A DNA stretch of 64,000 nucleotides, taken from assembly GCA_018340805.1 (NCBI GenBank), contig JACMZG010001863.1, positions 53,181,073 to 53,245,072 of the forward strand, written 5' to 3'. A program made the translations under genes and the position numbers. The notes beneath the pieces are model-generated. The model was not told where the DNA came from, did no database searches, and saw only the letters and a list, made by a program, of their open reading frames with translations. Source of the DNA: Microvelia longipes. Its lineage: Eukaryota; Arthropoda; Insecta; Hemiptera; Veliidae. Shown here in pieces: positions 12,641 through 23,201 of this stretch; position 1 is the stretch's first letter; each line of letters begins with the position of its first letter.

Positions 12641-14125
12641 CTGCAACACAAGTACACATTAGATATAAAGGGAAACCAAATCAATCCTAACAAATATCCC
12701 ACTTCTTCGAGGTATTAATTAATAACTTTTTAACATTAGTTTACCAAGTGCCACCAAAGCAAGAGAAACAGATATTGTTGTGACTTGGATTTCAAAATGT
12801 TTATAAAAGGAACTGCTGTTTAGCTGAGAGGTTACAGTGCATAGCCACAGGCATTACAGAACAACTGAACTTGTCTGTGTTATTTCATACAATATACTGG
12901 TCTGACAAAAGCAAATCAGTGGACATTCCTTCAGTTAGAGCTTTGCTAACTTTTTTTCTCTAGAACATCTTTATACTACTTAAGGTTTAATAGAATATGT
13001 CTGATTTTTAAATTTGCCTATATCTTCATAAACATGATAACATGGAAAAACATACCTTTCTAAGGTTATTGTGTATTTTGGAATGTAAATTAAAGATTTT
13101 AGTTGTACTTTCATTAATATTTGAACAATTATATCTCTAGTTCTATTTAACAAATTTTAATGGTTAAATTAAAACATTCATTTGTCACAAATTTCATAAA
13201 CTTAAAAAAGACCCCTTTCTCAAAGATCCCTTTGAGAAAAGCTGATTTTGGGGCCATTTATTGGATTTTGAAGGAGACCAGGGGCCAAAACAAATCAATC
13301 TAGTGGGTTAAACCTTTGGGGCTCGACAGTCACAAAATTTGCAATTGGCTCTTAGGACTAACAGGTTTATACAATATAGTCTTATCTAATTTGATAAACT
13401 TGTCACTGTTGGATCAAGGATTTTCAGTTGCTAACTTTCATGCTAACACAGACATCAAAGATTCTTTATCAATGCTATCCACTATTTTCATTTTAATTCC
13501 TTTTGTTAATGTCATTCAAGATGTTTTGACATTATTAATTTGTTAATGTTATAATGTTCAAATAGAGTGAATTTACAATATTACTTTAATCTAGTTTGTG
13601 ATTCATCTAACTTTAATCAGATCTCATTACCTTTTATTTATTAACTTAAATTTACAATTTCAGTACTATATTCAAAAAGAACATAATTTAAAAAAAATGT
13701 GTTCTTATTTATTGTAATAACTATTTGTTCCTTGGCCCCATATTTGTACATGATTTATGTTTCTCTGTACAAATTATCTTAATTAAAAAAAATTTTTGGT
13801 TATAATTAGTTATTTAGTGTATAAGAAATCTAAGGGAAGTGGAAGAACAGTAAAGCAACTGAACTTCCTCCTTTTTACTTTTTAAGATATCATTTTATAT
13901 TTTAAACCAGTGTTGTGTTGTAAAAAAAATAAATAAACCTTTTTAATTAATTTATTTATTTACATGGTTTAAAAGATTCAAATGCTTAAATATTAGCGAG
14001 TAAACAACATAACAATAACTACACTGAGAAATACCTCTTAGCAGCTAGTATTATTAGTTATTTCAAACTACAGCTGTTATTGAAAGAATTGTGATTTTAT
14101 ATAAATACAAGGAGGGCGTAATTAC
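12641..14125. other. kis intron between exons 17 and 18
   Basis: AT-rich intron of 1,485 bp. I see no repeat family or open frame of note. Confidence 0.6.
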
Positions 14126-14296
14126 CTTCTTGCCAGTAAGCCTGTTGATGACAGAGACATTCTCCTCCCCTGTAAGTTTCTTCCAGTCTAACAGGGTAGG
14201 ATCTATCCTGGGTCTTCTCCTTCTGGCAAGGAAATCAGCCGTAGACATTCCTTCGCTCATGCTAGCACCACTCTGCTCCGCCAACCACTTGTTGAC
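14126..14296 (-). CDS. kis: kis exon 17: start of BRK domain
   Basis: The exon is 171 bp, exactly 57 codons, phase 0 at both ends. It reads VNKWLAEQSGASMSEGMS, then a basic RRRRPRIDPTLLDW and KKLTGEENVSVINRLTGKK. CHD7 has LVEWLKLHPTYTVD... and [25 protein letters not shown] at this place. The LTGEENVSVINRLTGKK part is the first strand pair of the BRK domain, found in CHD6-9 and BRM proteins. Vertebrate CHD7 has two BRK domains; here only the second is complete and the first is reduced to the VNKWLAEQ remnant. The acceptor is GACAG and the donor is GTAATT. Confidence 0.95.
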
Positions 14297-14429
14297 CTGT
14301 CGGTAAACAAAAATCTACAATAAGCTTCAATCCTAAGGAGATAGGGAAGCAGTAAGTGAGGACTTTTAAACTTTAAATCACTATTAACATAAATATATAC
14401 TACTAAAGTATAACACGGGGTTTATAATT

Positions 14430-14845
14430 AATTGACAGTAGAGAGGCTCTCTATATTTATTGTCATCAATCATCAGACCAAAATTCAACTAATAAGACTC
14501 ATCAAATCAGACAAAGAACGGCTCTCATATCTTTATAATAGAGGTCATCCAATCATCAGACCAAAATTCAACTATAGGAGATTTATTGTCATCAATCATC
14601 AGACCAAAATCAACTAATAGAGAGGCTCTATTTATTGTCATCAATCATCAGACCAAAATACCTAATAGAGAGGCTCTCTATTTATTGTCATCAATCATCA
14701 GACCAAAATACAACTAATAGAGAGGCTCTCTATTTATTGTCATCAATCATCAGACCAAAATTCAACTAATAGAGAGGCTCTCTATTTATTGTCATCAATC
14801 ATCAGACCAAAATTCAACTAATAGAGAGGCTCTCTAGTAATAGTA
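14430..14845. repeat. 52-bp minisatellite, about 8 copies
   Basis: Copies share TAGAGAGGCTCTCTATTTAT and GTCATCAATCATCAGACCAA; spacing is 52 bp at 14666, 14718 and 14770. The array starts about 135 bp from the acceptor of exon 17. Each unit holds the palindrome AGAGAGGCTCTCT. The 61-codon frame at 14432 comes from the array. Confidence 0.9.
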
Positions 14846-15334
14846 TAACATGGTTATAAATCATTAGACCTAGTATTGTTTAGGTTAGGTTAGGAAGGTT
14901 ATAATTAAAAGGCATAATTAGAGTTAACTTTGTAAGACAGAAAACGTTATAGGGACATCTATTTTAAATTATTAAAGCTTTTGAGGAGGAATAGGTCCAT
15001 AATAATATAAAAAAAACTAATTTTGCCGAGCTTTCGATATAATTTTATCTTTTTCAAGGCTTAACATAATAAGTAATAACAAAAAACAGTTACATGGTTG
15101 CTAACAAATAGATGTTTGGACAACAATTAGAGTAACAGACAAATAAATATAGTTAACTTTGTCTTAAGCTTTAATAATTAATTGTAGCTGAATAAAGGGA
15201 ATCATGTTTAAGGGAGATTGGCAAGAGAGAGCTCTTGTCCTGTCTCACAGCAACACTGAAATAATTCCCAAATAAAACTTAATAACTTTCAGAGCTTTTG
15301 GACTGTTATAAATTGTAATAACTATTAAATTGAT

Positions 15335-15705
15335 GAAGACTTCAATCCTTTTTTAAAATTTATTGAAAATAAATTGACAAAGAACTTTTGCCCAGGGATC
15401 CTGAGCTTCTTCAGTTCTTGAAATTGACAACAGTGAAAAAGTTTGATAATTAATAAAATTTTGAATATCTAACTAAGTAAATAAAAAAAGGAAATTATAA
15501 TTTAAAATTACCCTTTTTTTGTAAATTTATTTATTTACTTAGTTAAGATACGTGACATAAAAAAAACATTCAAAATTTTATTAATTTTCAAACTTTTATA
15601 TTTTTGTCATTTTCATGGACTGATGAAGCTCAGGATCCCTTGGTCAAAGCTCTTTGTCAATTTATGTTCAATCAATTTTAAAAAAGGATTGAAGTCTTCA
15701 TTAAT
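15335..15705. repeat. foldback element, family F, copy 1
   Basis: Arms of roughly 150 bp are inverted copies, from GACTTCAATCCTTTTTTAAA at 15340 to its complement at about 15700. Both arms carry GGGATCCTGAGCTTCTTCAG-like sequence. A second copy is at 37095-37430 and a solo end near 44638. Confidence 0.8.
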
Positions 15706-15811
15706 TTAATTGTTATTGCAAATAAAACTTGACCAATATAGTTAGGTTGGTTACTTTTATAAACTAAAAACAGATAAGACTGAAAACTATAATATAACTG
15801 GGTGTGGGTGG

Positions 15812-15830
15812 GGGGGGGGGGGGGCTACTA
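15812..15830. repeat. poly-G tract
   Basis: A run of about 15 G with a preceding GTGGGTGGG. Similar tracts lie at 2214-2225 and, as poly-C, at 40970-40981. Confidence 0.8.
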
Positions 15831-16069
15831 TTCTAAACTACAGAGGCTTTTTAAACTCTACAAATTAAACCGAGATTCATACTGTAGAGCACATGCTCTA
15901 TTATCTATTATGTTAAAAGACAAATTCATCAACCACATGACACCTAAACCTTCAATTATTCTTTGTGAATTAAATTCTTTGTTTAAATTCAAATGTTAAT
16001 TAACCATTAGTTGTTTTGGACAGAGATTTTGTGGTATATGTTAAACATGGTTTAAAATTTAACAACACA

Positions 16070-16262
16070 ATTGAGTTAAAAAAAAAGAATTTAATTGTCA
16101 AACCACAATACATAAAAAAAAGGAAACTGACCGGTTTCAACTATTAATTAGTCATCATTGAACATTAATCGTTGACTAATTAATAGTTGAAACTATTAAT
16201 TGTTTCCTTTTTTTATGTATTGTGGTTTGGCAATTAATTTTTTTTAAACTCAATTGTGTTAA
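16070..16262. repeat. foldback repeat
   Basis: CAAACCACAATACATAAAAA near 16100 is inverted at about 16208-16232, flanked by further pairing of CACAATTGAGTT and AACTCAATTGTG. The centre pairs as ACTATTAATTAGTCA/TGACTAATTAATAGT. Confidence 0.8.
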
Positions 16263-16439
16263 TTAACCACTTACCAGGCTATTAAAAACCATAGATTTAT
16301 AAAACATAATAAGTATTTAATTAACATTTTTAATTTACTCAAAGTTTTATATTAAAACTTGTTTTAATTGAAAACCTCCATTATATTGTAATCATGGAGA
16401 CTCAGAGAAATTTTCATCGTATGTGAATGATGAACATAC

Positions 16440-16720
16440 CTTGGCATCAGTAGAAAAGGAAGACATTTTTGAGAAATCCGATACTTTAGTTATATCAGCA
16501 ATCATCTGATCATAAGTTTTCTGCCTACTGCTGCTAGACGAGCTGGTATGGTGGTTACTCTGTTTGGATGACATGTGTGCTGTGGTAGCATGCTGCTGGG
16601 CTAGTAGTTGCTGTTGCAGAGAGTGCTGCTGTCTAAGCAGCTGGTTGTGTTGTTCTAGGTAAGCTGATAGAGGTGTGCTACCAGTCACAGAAGTGCTGCC
16701 ACTACTCGAAACTTGTAACC
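16440..16720 (-). CDS. kis: kis exon 16: Gln/Ser-rich linker
   Basis: The exon is 281 bp, two bases plus 93 codons. It encodes a Ser/Gly/Thr stretch, then a Gln/Leu/His-rich segment (LEQHNQLLRQQHSLQQQLLA), a Ser/His run, and a more structured end KTYDQMIADITKVSDFSKM. I see no catalytic or binding residues. The acceptor is CTTTAG and the donor is AAG/GTATGT. Phase matches both neighbours. A dispersed repeat starts about 30 bp upstream of the acceptor and carries a Harbinger-like insertion. Confidence 0.92.
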
Positions 16721-16750
16721 CTAAAGACGTATTAAACCAAATAAGTAAAA

Positions 16751-17935
16751 AAATAAATTCCTTGTCAAGGAAGAAATCTCTACTCCCCTTCGGTGTGGTA
16801 TCACTAGATTTTTCTCTCATTCAAACCACTAAGGCCCGTATTCAAAGACGTTCCTAACATTTTCCTAACTTTTCCTAACAATTTTCCTAACATTCTCCTA
16901 ACTCCTAACTATCTCCCTAACATTTTCCTATCGTGTTTTTAAAAGTCTTTTAGAGGCTTCGCATGATTTTATTTAGTAAGAACGTAAGGTAGTATTAAGT
17001 CAAAAAGTGAATACCATTGTAAGTAACGTTAGATATCGCAAAATATTCAATGTTATTAACTTATTACCTGGATTTACGACACACTTTGTCATAAACAACA
17101 ATGCGGCCTTGCTTTGGCGAATGTTAAATATATTAGAAACTTTATTTACATATGTTTGCAGTTAATAGTAGAGTTAATACAAATACAATGTTCAATTATT
17201 GTAACAGCTTTCATAAATAAAGCAGTTATTCAAGCGTTTCAAGTTGATCGTGGACCAGGTTGTACGAATCCAAAGGTGTCTAAATGAAGACCTGTTAATC
17301 AGTGCAACATTGTTTTCATTTTGCTAAATCGTTTACACAATTTTGTTTTTTTTCGATTCTTGTCATCAAATTCATTTTTGTTTGTGTAAATTTTTTTTGG
17401 ATATAATAATGGCTGAATTATCACACCGGACCAACTGAATTTCCTCTTTGAATCGATAGCCCGCCACAAACAGACCATAGAAATAAAAAATCTGATTGTG
17501 TTAAAAGAATTTCAGGGTAAAATTCCCTAATAGTAAGGTAAGTGGATTAACAGTAACTTATAATTATGTAAATTTATGTAGATAGTTATTTAATACGGAC
17601 AAAGTGTGTGTAAAATCCAGGTTATAAGTTTAATAACATTGATTATTTTGCGATATATTACATTATTTACAATGGTATCACTTTTTGACTTAACTACCTT
17701 AGGTTCTTACTAAATAAAATCATGCGAAGCCTCTAAATGACTTTTAAAACACGGGAACGATCATTTAAATTTCGTGGCTTAAAAACATTTCCCTTACCTA
17801 AACCTAAGGGAGTGTTGGAGTTAGAAATGTTAGGAGAATGTTAGGAAAATGTTAGGAAAATGTTAGGAAAACGTCTTTGAATACGGGCCTAAAACTATTT
17901 CAACTCAAATACTTATAACACTCATAAATGTTGTA
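16751..17935. repeat. dispersed repeat R, copy interrupted by the Harbinger-like element
   Basis: 16751-16832 plus 17890-17935 together match 20510-20620: shared AAATAAATTCCTTGT, AAGGAAGAAATCTCTACTCC, TTTTTCTCTCATTCAAACCA and AACTATTTCAACTCAAATAC. The repeat's class is unknown. Confidence 0.85.
16833..17889. mobile_element. Harbinger-like non-autonomous DNA transposon, 1,057 bp
   Basis: It starts GGCCCGTATTCAAAGACGTT and ends with the inverted AACGTCTTTGAATACGGGCC. The inverted similarity continues inward for about 250 bp, including repeated TTCCTAACAT units. It is flanked by TAA on both sides (16830-16832 and 17890-17892), matching the TWA target preference of PIF/Harbinger elements. No transposase frame is present. 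The matching uninterrupted flank occurs at 20510-20620. Confidence 0.85.
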
Positions 17936-18534
17936 TTAATCAATAATGTGCGTCAAAAAGAAGAAGAAGAAATCAGAACTGGGATATGAAAGTAATCAAA
18001 TAAAACTTTAATAACTTCAAGATGATGAAAACGTAACAGAGTCTTATTAAATTATTAGTATTATTAAATAACATGTGTCTTATTTAACAATTTTCCAAGC
18101 CATACAGTATAGCTTAACAATACATATGTCACATCAAAAATAAACTAAAAAACAACTTAATCAATTAAAATTTAACAAATAGTTTATCAGTGTTATTGAC
18201 TTTTATATTTTCTTCCCTCTGAAAATATAATTTTGTACACAGGAATAAATAATTTCTCCTGGGCCAAGCCTTGCACTCCCCCTCCCACCCCATTATAATG
18301 CCTCTCTCCCATTCTCTTGCCCATTTCTCTTACCTTGAGACCTGGCATCTATTATTACCTCAGGAATCCTCACAATTACTTAGGTTGATTATACCTAGCT
18401 TTATTCTCTAGGTGAGTTAATAACTACACATGATTCCATCTTAAACACGGAGAATGGAAAATAAAGGAATGAGGAGACACAGCTACACTTCCTCTTAAAA
18501 GTGAGTTTTAAAGAGTGAACATGTGGTGGCATAC

Positions 18535-18745
18535 CTGGGGGCAAGTCTTTGGGTGAAGGTGAAGCCATAGACACGGGCTGCCTCATGCTGGCAGAGGAAG
18601 GTATAGTGGTAAGAGTAACACTGGGTGACGGAGTGGCTCGGGAAGTCACCGTCTTCATCTGCTCTTTAGCAGCACTCAGTCCCAGCACTATCTCATCCAG
18701 TTTTCTTCTCTTCTTTTCCTTACCCACTACAGGCTCTTCTATAGG
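18535..18745 (-). CDS. kis: kis exon 15: basic segment and Ser/Thr/Pro linker
   Basis: The exon is 211 bp, 70 codons plus one base. It starts PIEEPVVGKEKKRRKLDEIV then LGLSAAKEQMKT. EPVVGKEKKRRKLDEIVLGL recalls the CHD7 segment with [20 protein letters not shown], a basic patch before a short helix. It could serve as a nuclear localisation signal. The remainder is Ser/Thr/Pro rich and likely disordered. The acceptor is TTGCAG and the donor is CAG/GTATGC. Confidence 0.93.
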
Positions 18746-19560
18746 CTGCAATATCAGTCACAAAAAGTTTAGATAACATCATCGTTAGTTAGCAAAAATG
18801 CGTAAAATCTAACAGAAATTGAGTTAATGGGTAACTCAATTTAAACAAAGACAGTCTGTTTGACTATGGGGGAGGGAGACTGCCACTACAACCACCTTCA
18901 TTCAAAGTGCAACATTTTAATTTTAGCAAATACAATCAGTATTTCTGCTTTTCCACAGATACTACCATGTTAACAATTTGAATTTGCCACCCTTTTCTGT
19001 GTATAATTTTTATATCTGCTTCTTTTTCTTTTTTATTAATGTTTTTTATAACCTTTATTGTTAAGCATTAAAGACGAGTGTTGTTTTCAATGAAGACGGT
19101 TTTATAGTGTATTATTTAACCCATACCGATTTATTAACATAGCTATTAAATATGGTACAATAAAACAATTATTGTAGAACACAATAAAAAAAATTATTGC
19201 GTTCCACTCACTCAAGGTTTAATCATAATTACCAGTTCCAGGCATTTTATAGTTTAACTGTGAGTGAGTATGTGTGTCATGCCTTACTCCCGCTGAGAAT
19301 ATGCTAGAGTTAAAACTTGGCACAAAATCAGACTTAAGGTCTAGTTGAGCTGCCTTGGAGATGAAATGTTTTAGACAGTGTTAACTTATTGTTTCAAGTT
19401 ATCAACAATTTTAAAAAAGTTATTAAAAATAAAAAAATGACCTATCAAGTTGAAATTAGGCACTCGTGTATACGTAAATCAATCAAGAAAATTTTATTAT
19501 GACATCCGTCCAAATTTCAATGATATTAACTTTATAATTTTCAAACTTTAACAACCTATA

Positions 19561-19680
19561 ACTTTTAACTTTTAAGTACTACACACACACACATATATAT
19601 AAAGATATCAAATAAATGTATGTAATATATATCTAAGTATCAATATAAATATAATAGGCATTTATTTGAAAACCCTCAAC
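19561..19680. repeat. CA/TA-rich microsatellite and AT-rich stretch
   Basis: Short (CA)n(TA)n at 19579-19600 in the 1,232-bp intron between exons 14 and 15. No other structure in 18746-19560. Confidence 0.6.
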
Positions 19681-19789
19681 AAAAAAGCATACAAATAAGT
19701 AAGGCAAGTATCTGGTTTAAGTAGTTCAAGTGGTTGCAGAATTTGATACTTGTGTTAGTGTTTCAGTAGTTGTCTGAGTTCAGTCAAAG

Positions 19790-19932
19790 CTAGTTGATCA
19801 ACAAGTGTCATGGCTAGTTGATCAACAAGTGCCATGGCTAGTGATCAACAGTGTTGGTAGTTGATCAAACAAGTGTCATGGCTAGTTGTCAACAAGTGTC
19901 ATGGCTAGTTGGTCAACATGTCTTGACTAGTG
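19790..19932. repeat. 24-bp minisatellite, about 6 copies
   Basis: Units read CTAGTTGATCAACAAGTGTC ATGG with variation. Each holds the palindrome GTTGATCAAC. The array ends about 45 bp from the donor of exon 14. Confidence 0.85.
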
Positions 19933-19977
19933 AGAACTACAAATTAAGCAAAGATAATCAAATAAGAGATTACTTAC

Positions 19978-20462
19978 ACAATTCTTTCTCTGCATTAGTT
20001 TGGAAAGAGTATCATCTAGTTTACTCTTAGAGGATAGAGGGGTGGAGGGAAGGCTAGAATGGCTGTGAGCTGAAGGAGGATGAGAACCACTGTGTTTGCT
20101 TTTGATAGAGAAGTCCTGCGGAGCAGCCAGGTCTACAGCTGGAGTAGCAGGTGAAGAGTGGGCGTGAGCCGGGGCAGGTGAGGCTTTGGCAGACAGATCT
20201 AGAACTGTAGCGGCTGCAGCCCCTCCTGCAGGGCTGGGAGAGGAACTGCCCCCCGGTGTGGCCACTTTACCCACAGTCAGGTCGAACGGTAGACTCAGTA
20301 CACGGGGTGTTGTAGATATCTGCTGATGGGCAGGAGGAGGCTGGAGCCCCGGTGTAGATCTACGTGAATCCTCCGACAGTGACTCATCATTATGATCCCA
20401 AGACTTGTGCTGTTGTTGCTGCAGTTGCAGGTTTGTGCTGTTTAACAGTGCATGTAGTTTAG
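19978..20462 (-). CDS. kis: kis exon 14: Ser/Pro/Ala linker with DLS-type motifs
   Basis: The exon is 485 bp, two bases plus 161 codons. It continues the conserved helix as AKLHALLNSTNLQLQQQQ, matching the ERAAKRRNLMEMVAQL region of CHD7. A long Pro/Ser/Ala/His-rich linker follows. Two short elements stand out: TVLDLSAKAS, which matches CHD7 KVVDLSKAS, and AAPQDFSIKS. Both resemble PxDLS ligands of the CtBP corepressor. A basic end (KLDDTLSKLMQRKNC) follows, recalling a short amphipathic helix. The donor is TGT/GTAAGT and the acceptor is TTGCAG. A 24-bp tandem repeat starts about 40 bp beyond the donor. Confidence 0.94.
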
Positions 20463-20509
20463 CTGCAACAAGACAATACCAAACAAAATATAGCAATGCA
20501 CAAAATTCA

Positions 20510-20620
20510 AAATAAATTCCTTGTTAAGGAAGAAATCTCTACTCCCCCGCGGAGTGGAATCACTGGATTTTTCTCTCATTCAAACCACTAAAACTATTTC
20601 AACTCAAATACTTATAAATT
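20510..20620. repeat. dispersed repeat R, uninterrupted copy
   Basis: It matches the flanks of the Harbinger-like element at 16833-17889 and shows the empty target ACCACTAAAACTATTT. It begins about 48 bp upstream of the exon 14 acceptor. Confidence 0.85.
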
Positions 20621-20789
20621 TGGTATCAATCTAATTTAATTTAATTAATTAAATAGTTTAGCAGCAGATTCTTAAGCTGTGACCTCAACACCATCTTAAG
20701 TCAAAAGTGCAGGATTAGTCTCAGGTAATTATTTTGTAAAAGATGGTGTTTTCATTTGTTTTAAATTATCTTACTGTCTAGACTCAGCA

Positions 20790-20865
20790 GAGCCCAACAA
20801 CGTGGCCTACTTGCCTGGTAGTCACTACCACTCCCCCCATATACTACTATTACTTACTATTTGTT
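20790..20865 (+). repeat. inverted copy of the SINE-2 distal end
   Basis: CCAACAACGTGGCCTACTTG, CCTGGTAGT and ACTCCCCCCATA are the reverse complement of the sequence at 20997-21046, forming a large hairpin with about 130 bp between. Confidence 0.8.
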
Positions 20866-20994
20866 TCATTACATGAGACTGTGAAGTGTTTTTCCTAATA
20901 TTTCATATTTTCTGTATTAATTTGCTCTACAGTAAATATAATTGTAGCAGTTAAGAAAAACTCTCTTCACAGCCTAGAAGTAGTAGTAGTAGTA

Positions 20995-21558
20995 ATATGG
21001 GGGGAGTGGTAGTAACTACCAGGCAAGTAGGCCACGTTGTTGGCCCTTTTTGCCAGCTCCCTAAGATAGTGTTCTACTCCTTTTAATTTCAAGTGTAGGT
21101 ATATTTCATCTAATCTAGACAGAAGAGCCATGAATTTCTATGGTTCCTCTCATGCTTTTTTCAAGCAATCATACACATATTTTCACTGACTCTTATAGTC
21201 TAGTGAAAACTGGGAACAACACGTGCCCTCATTGTTTAACCAAACCTCCACATACTTTGAACTACAAGGCAGAAACAGTATAGTATTATAAAGAATCTAC
21301 TCTGAGGGTCCAAAATTTGCCTACCCAGTTTCATTTAGGTAAGGGATCATTAACGAGTACCTGACAACGCTCAAGCTCGAGACCACCAGCTTTACGTCCC
21401 TTCTGAAGGATGTGTAACGCAGAATTTTTTCCTCACATAAAATCCAGAGGCCCGTGCTGGATTGAACCCATGACTAAATAAACTCTGTAGTTTAAAGTCC
21501 ATTCATTCTGTGTATTGGCCACATACCTTAACCTACACCACGGGTGACTCTTTGCAGC
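20995..21558 (-). mobile_element. tRNA-derived SINE family 2, copy 1
   Basis: On the minus strand the head is the diverged A box GTGGTGTAGGTTAAGG near 21540, followed by GGGTTCAATCC as B box near 21455. The body of about 450 bp matches 58888-59458 throughout. Copy 1 has a small deletion in the A box. Confidence 0.75.
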
Positions 21559-21651
21559 CTAGTAACGCAATATAATATTTATTTTACTTATTTTCAAATT
21601 GATTTAAATATTACTTGATGTAAAAGTAGTTAGTTCAGAGGAGTAATTTAC

Positions 21652-21997
21652 CTCTCTCAGTCTCAACATCGAGTGTGATGTGTCTCTTTCTCTTATTGCT
21701 CTGCTGTATGTGCTGGGAGTGGTGCTGGATAGAGGTGCTATGAGCAGGTCTCGGCACACCGTGATCCGTTGTGATTGTTATGACTTCCGAGTGCTGAGGA
21801 GAGTTGGACTGGGCCGCGGCAGCCGCTAGCTGGTGTAGGTGGTGAGACAGTTGAGGAGGGATCAGACCAGACCCGCTCACAGAGGGTTCCGTGCTAGTCC
21901 CACACTCGCTGTATGCTGAGAACGTACTGCCCACAGGCCACTCTCCTGTCTCCACAGCATGCACTATGTGCTCCAGTCTCACTTGCAGAGCGTGCTC
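21652..21997 (-). CDS. kis: kis exon 13: conserved helix and His/Gln/Ser linker
   Basis: The exon is 346 bp, 115 codons plus one base. It begins EHALQVRLEHIVHAVETGEW, matching CHD7 [21 protein letters not shown], a conserved helix of unknown role. The middle is rich in Ser, Gly, His and Gln with a run of five alanines. The end is KRKRHITLDVETER, equivalent to CHD7 RRRRRKIEIEAER. The basic KRKR cluster could act as a nuclear localisation signal. The acceptor is ATTTTAG and the donor is GTAAAT. Confidence 0.94.
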
Positions 21998-22314
21998 CTA
22001 AAATAGATAAAAATAAAAACAATAAATGGATGACTTAGCAATAAAAATAAACAAAAAATTAACAATGAAAAATTTATAGAATTTGTATATTTTCCTGCCA
22101 TAAAAGAATCAGGTAATGTAAGAGCAGAATGAGATACAGCAAGGAGTGAAATTTTAGACAAAAACAGATTTAAAAGGATATAATAGACCAACTGATACAT
22201 TTAGAGGAGTAAGGTTAAAATTAGGTTATTGTTGGTCTAAACAAATTTCTAATTGTATAACACACGGCTAGTCAGTTGACAGCCTGCCAAAATCTCAATG
22301 CTTTCAACCCTCTT

Positions 22315-22960
22315 TTTTTTTTAACAAAAATCCCTTCTTTTAAGTAACAAAAAAATCTCTACTCTGGCAACACTGTAAGTCAGGTTATGTTTTGAATTTT
22401 ATTATTACTTTTTATTTAATATCATATTTATTTTTTTTAAATTATTTGTTTACTTTTTAAGTAGGAATATTGTATCTTTTAAATTTACCAACTAATTGAT
22501 GCTTTAACTTTGTTCGGCAGTATGAATTAAGTGGAGTTGCAATGTATCATAATAGTTCTATGGTAAAAGTTTATTATTTGTCAGCTATAATTACTTATTT
22601 CTTTATAGATTGATTTTACTTATTTTTACTGTAATATGCATTAAAAAGCACAATTGTTTATTATTAACAGCATACTTTGATTAAATAAATGACGTTTTAA
22701 TTTAGCATGATGTATAGCCTTTTCCTCTTTTTTTCTTTTATTCAATCCGTGCCTTTTTTTATGAATTTTGCTTATTTTTGTAAGGTGTGAGAGGGTTTGA
22801 TGGGTTGTTGAACAATTATATTTTTGTTGGTATTTTGAATAGGTTGATATTGTAGGGGAGTTAGCAAGAGTGTCAAAGAGGGTTTCCAAGGCAGTCTGTG
22901 GACTGACTTTGGATGAATTAACCTGCCTGTAAAATAATTTGCTAATTATTATATTTATCT
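22315..22960. other. kis intron sequence between exons 12 and 13
   Basis: AT-rich; a 123-codon minus-strand frame at 22641-23012 is basic, lacks recognisable features and runs into the retroelement tail, so it is not called a gene. Confidence 0.55.
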
Positions 22961-22969
22961 GCCTGTAAT

Positions 22970-23042
22970 CAGGGAATCCAGATGGATGCCTCGGCAAATT
23001 CCGAATTGCCAAAATGACATAAAAGGCTTACTTACTTACTAT
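22970..23042 (+). mobile_element. short LINE 3' tail ending in TTAC repeats
   Basis: GGGAATCCAGATGGATGCCT then CGGCAAATTCCGAATTGCC, a TGA stop and (TTAC)n resemble the 3' end of RTE-like retroelements. It is bounded by two near-identical 45-bp direct repeats at 22923-22969 and 23043-23089. Confidence 0.55.
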
Positions 23043-23201
23043 CTGCCTGTAAAATAATTTGCTAATTATTACATTTATCTGCCTCTAAAATTGAGGGAAG
23101 CCACAGAAACCCTGGATTAAGTTGGTGGGGTGGACATGCAGGTCCTGCTTTACAAGGTAAAAATACAAAAAACCCTATCGATACAAAACAGCTATAATTA
23201 C

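Noticed and set aside
14430..14845. CRISPR-like regular repeats
   Set aside because: Units are directly tandem without unique spacers, and the DNA is eukaryotic.
22641..23012. 123-codon minus-strand open frame
   Set aside because: Intronic; its N terminus is translated from the LINE tail and direct repeat, and the rest is basic low complexity.
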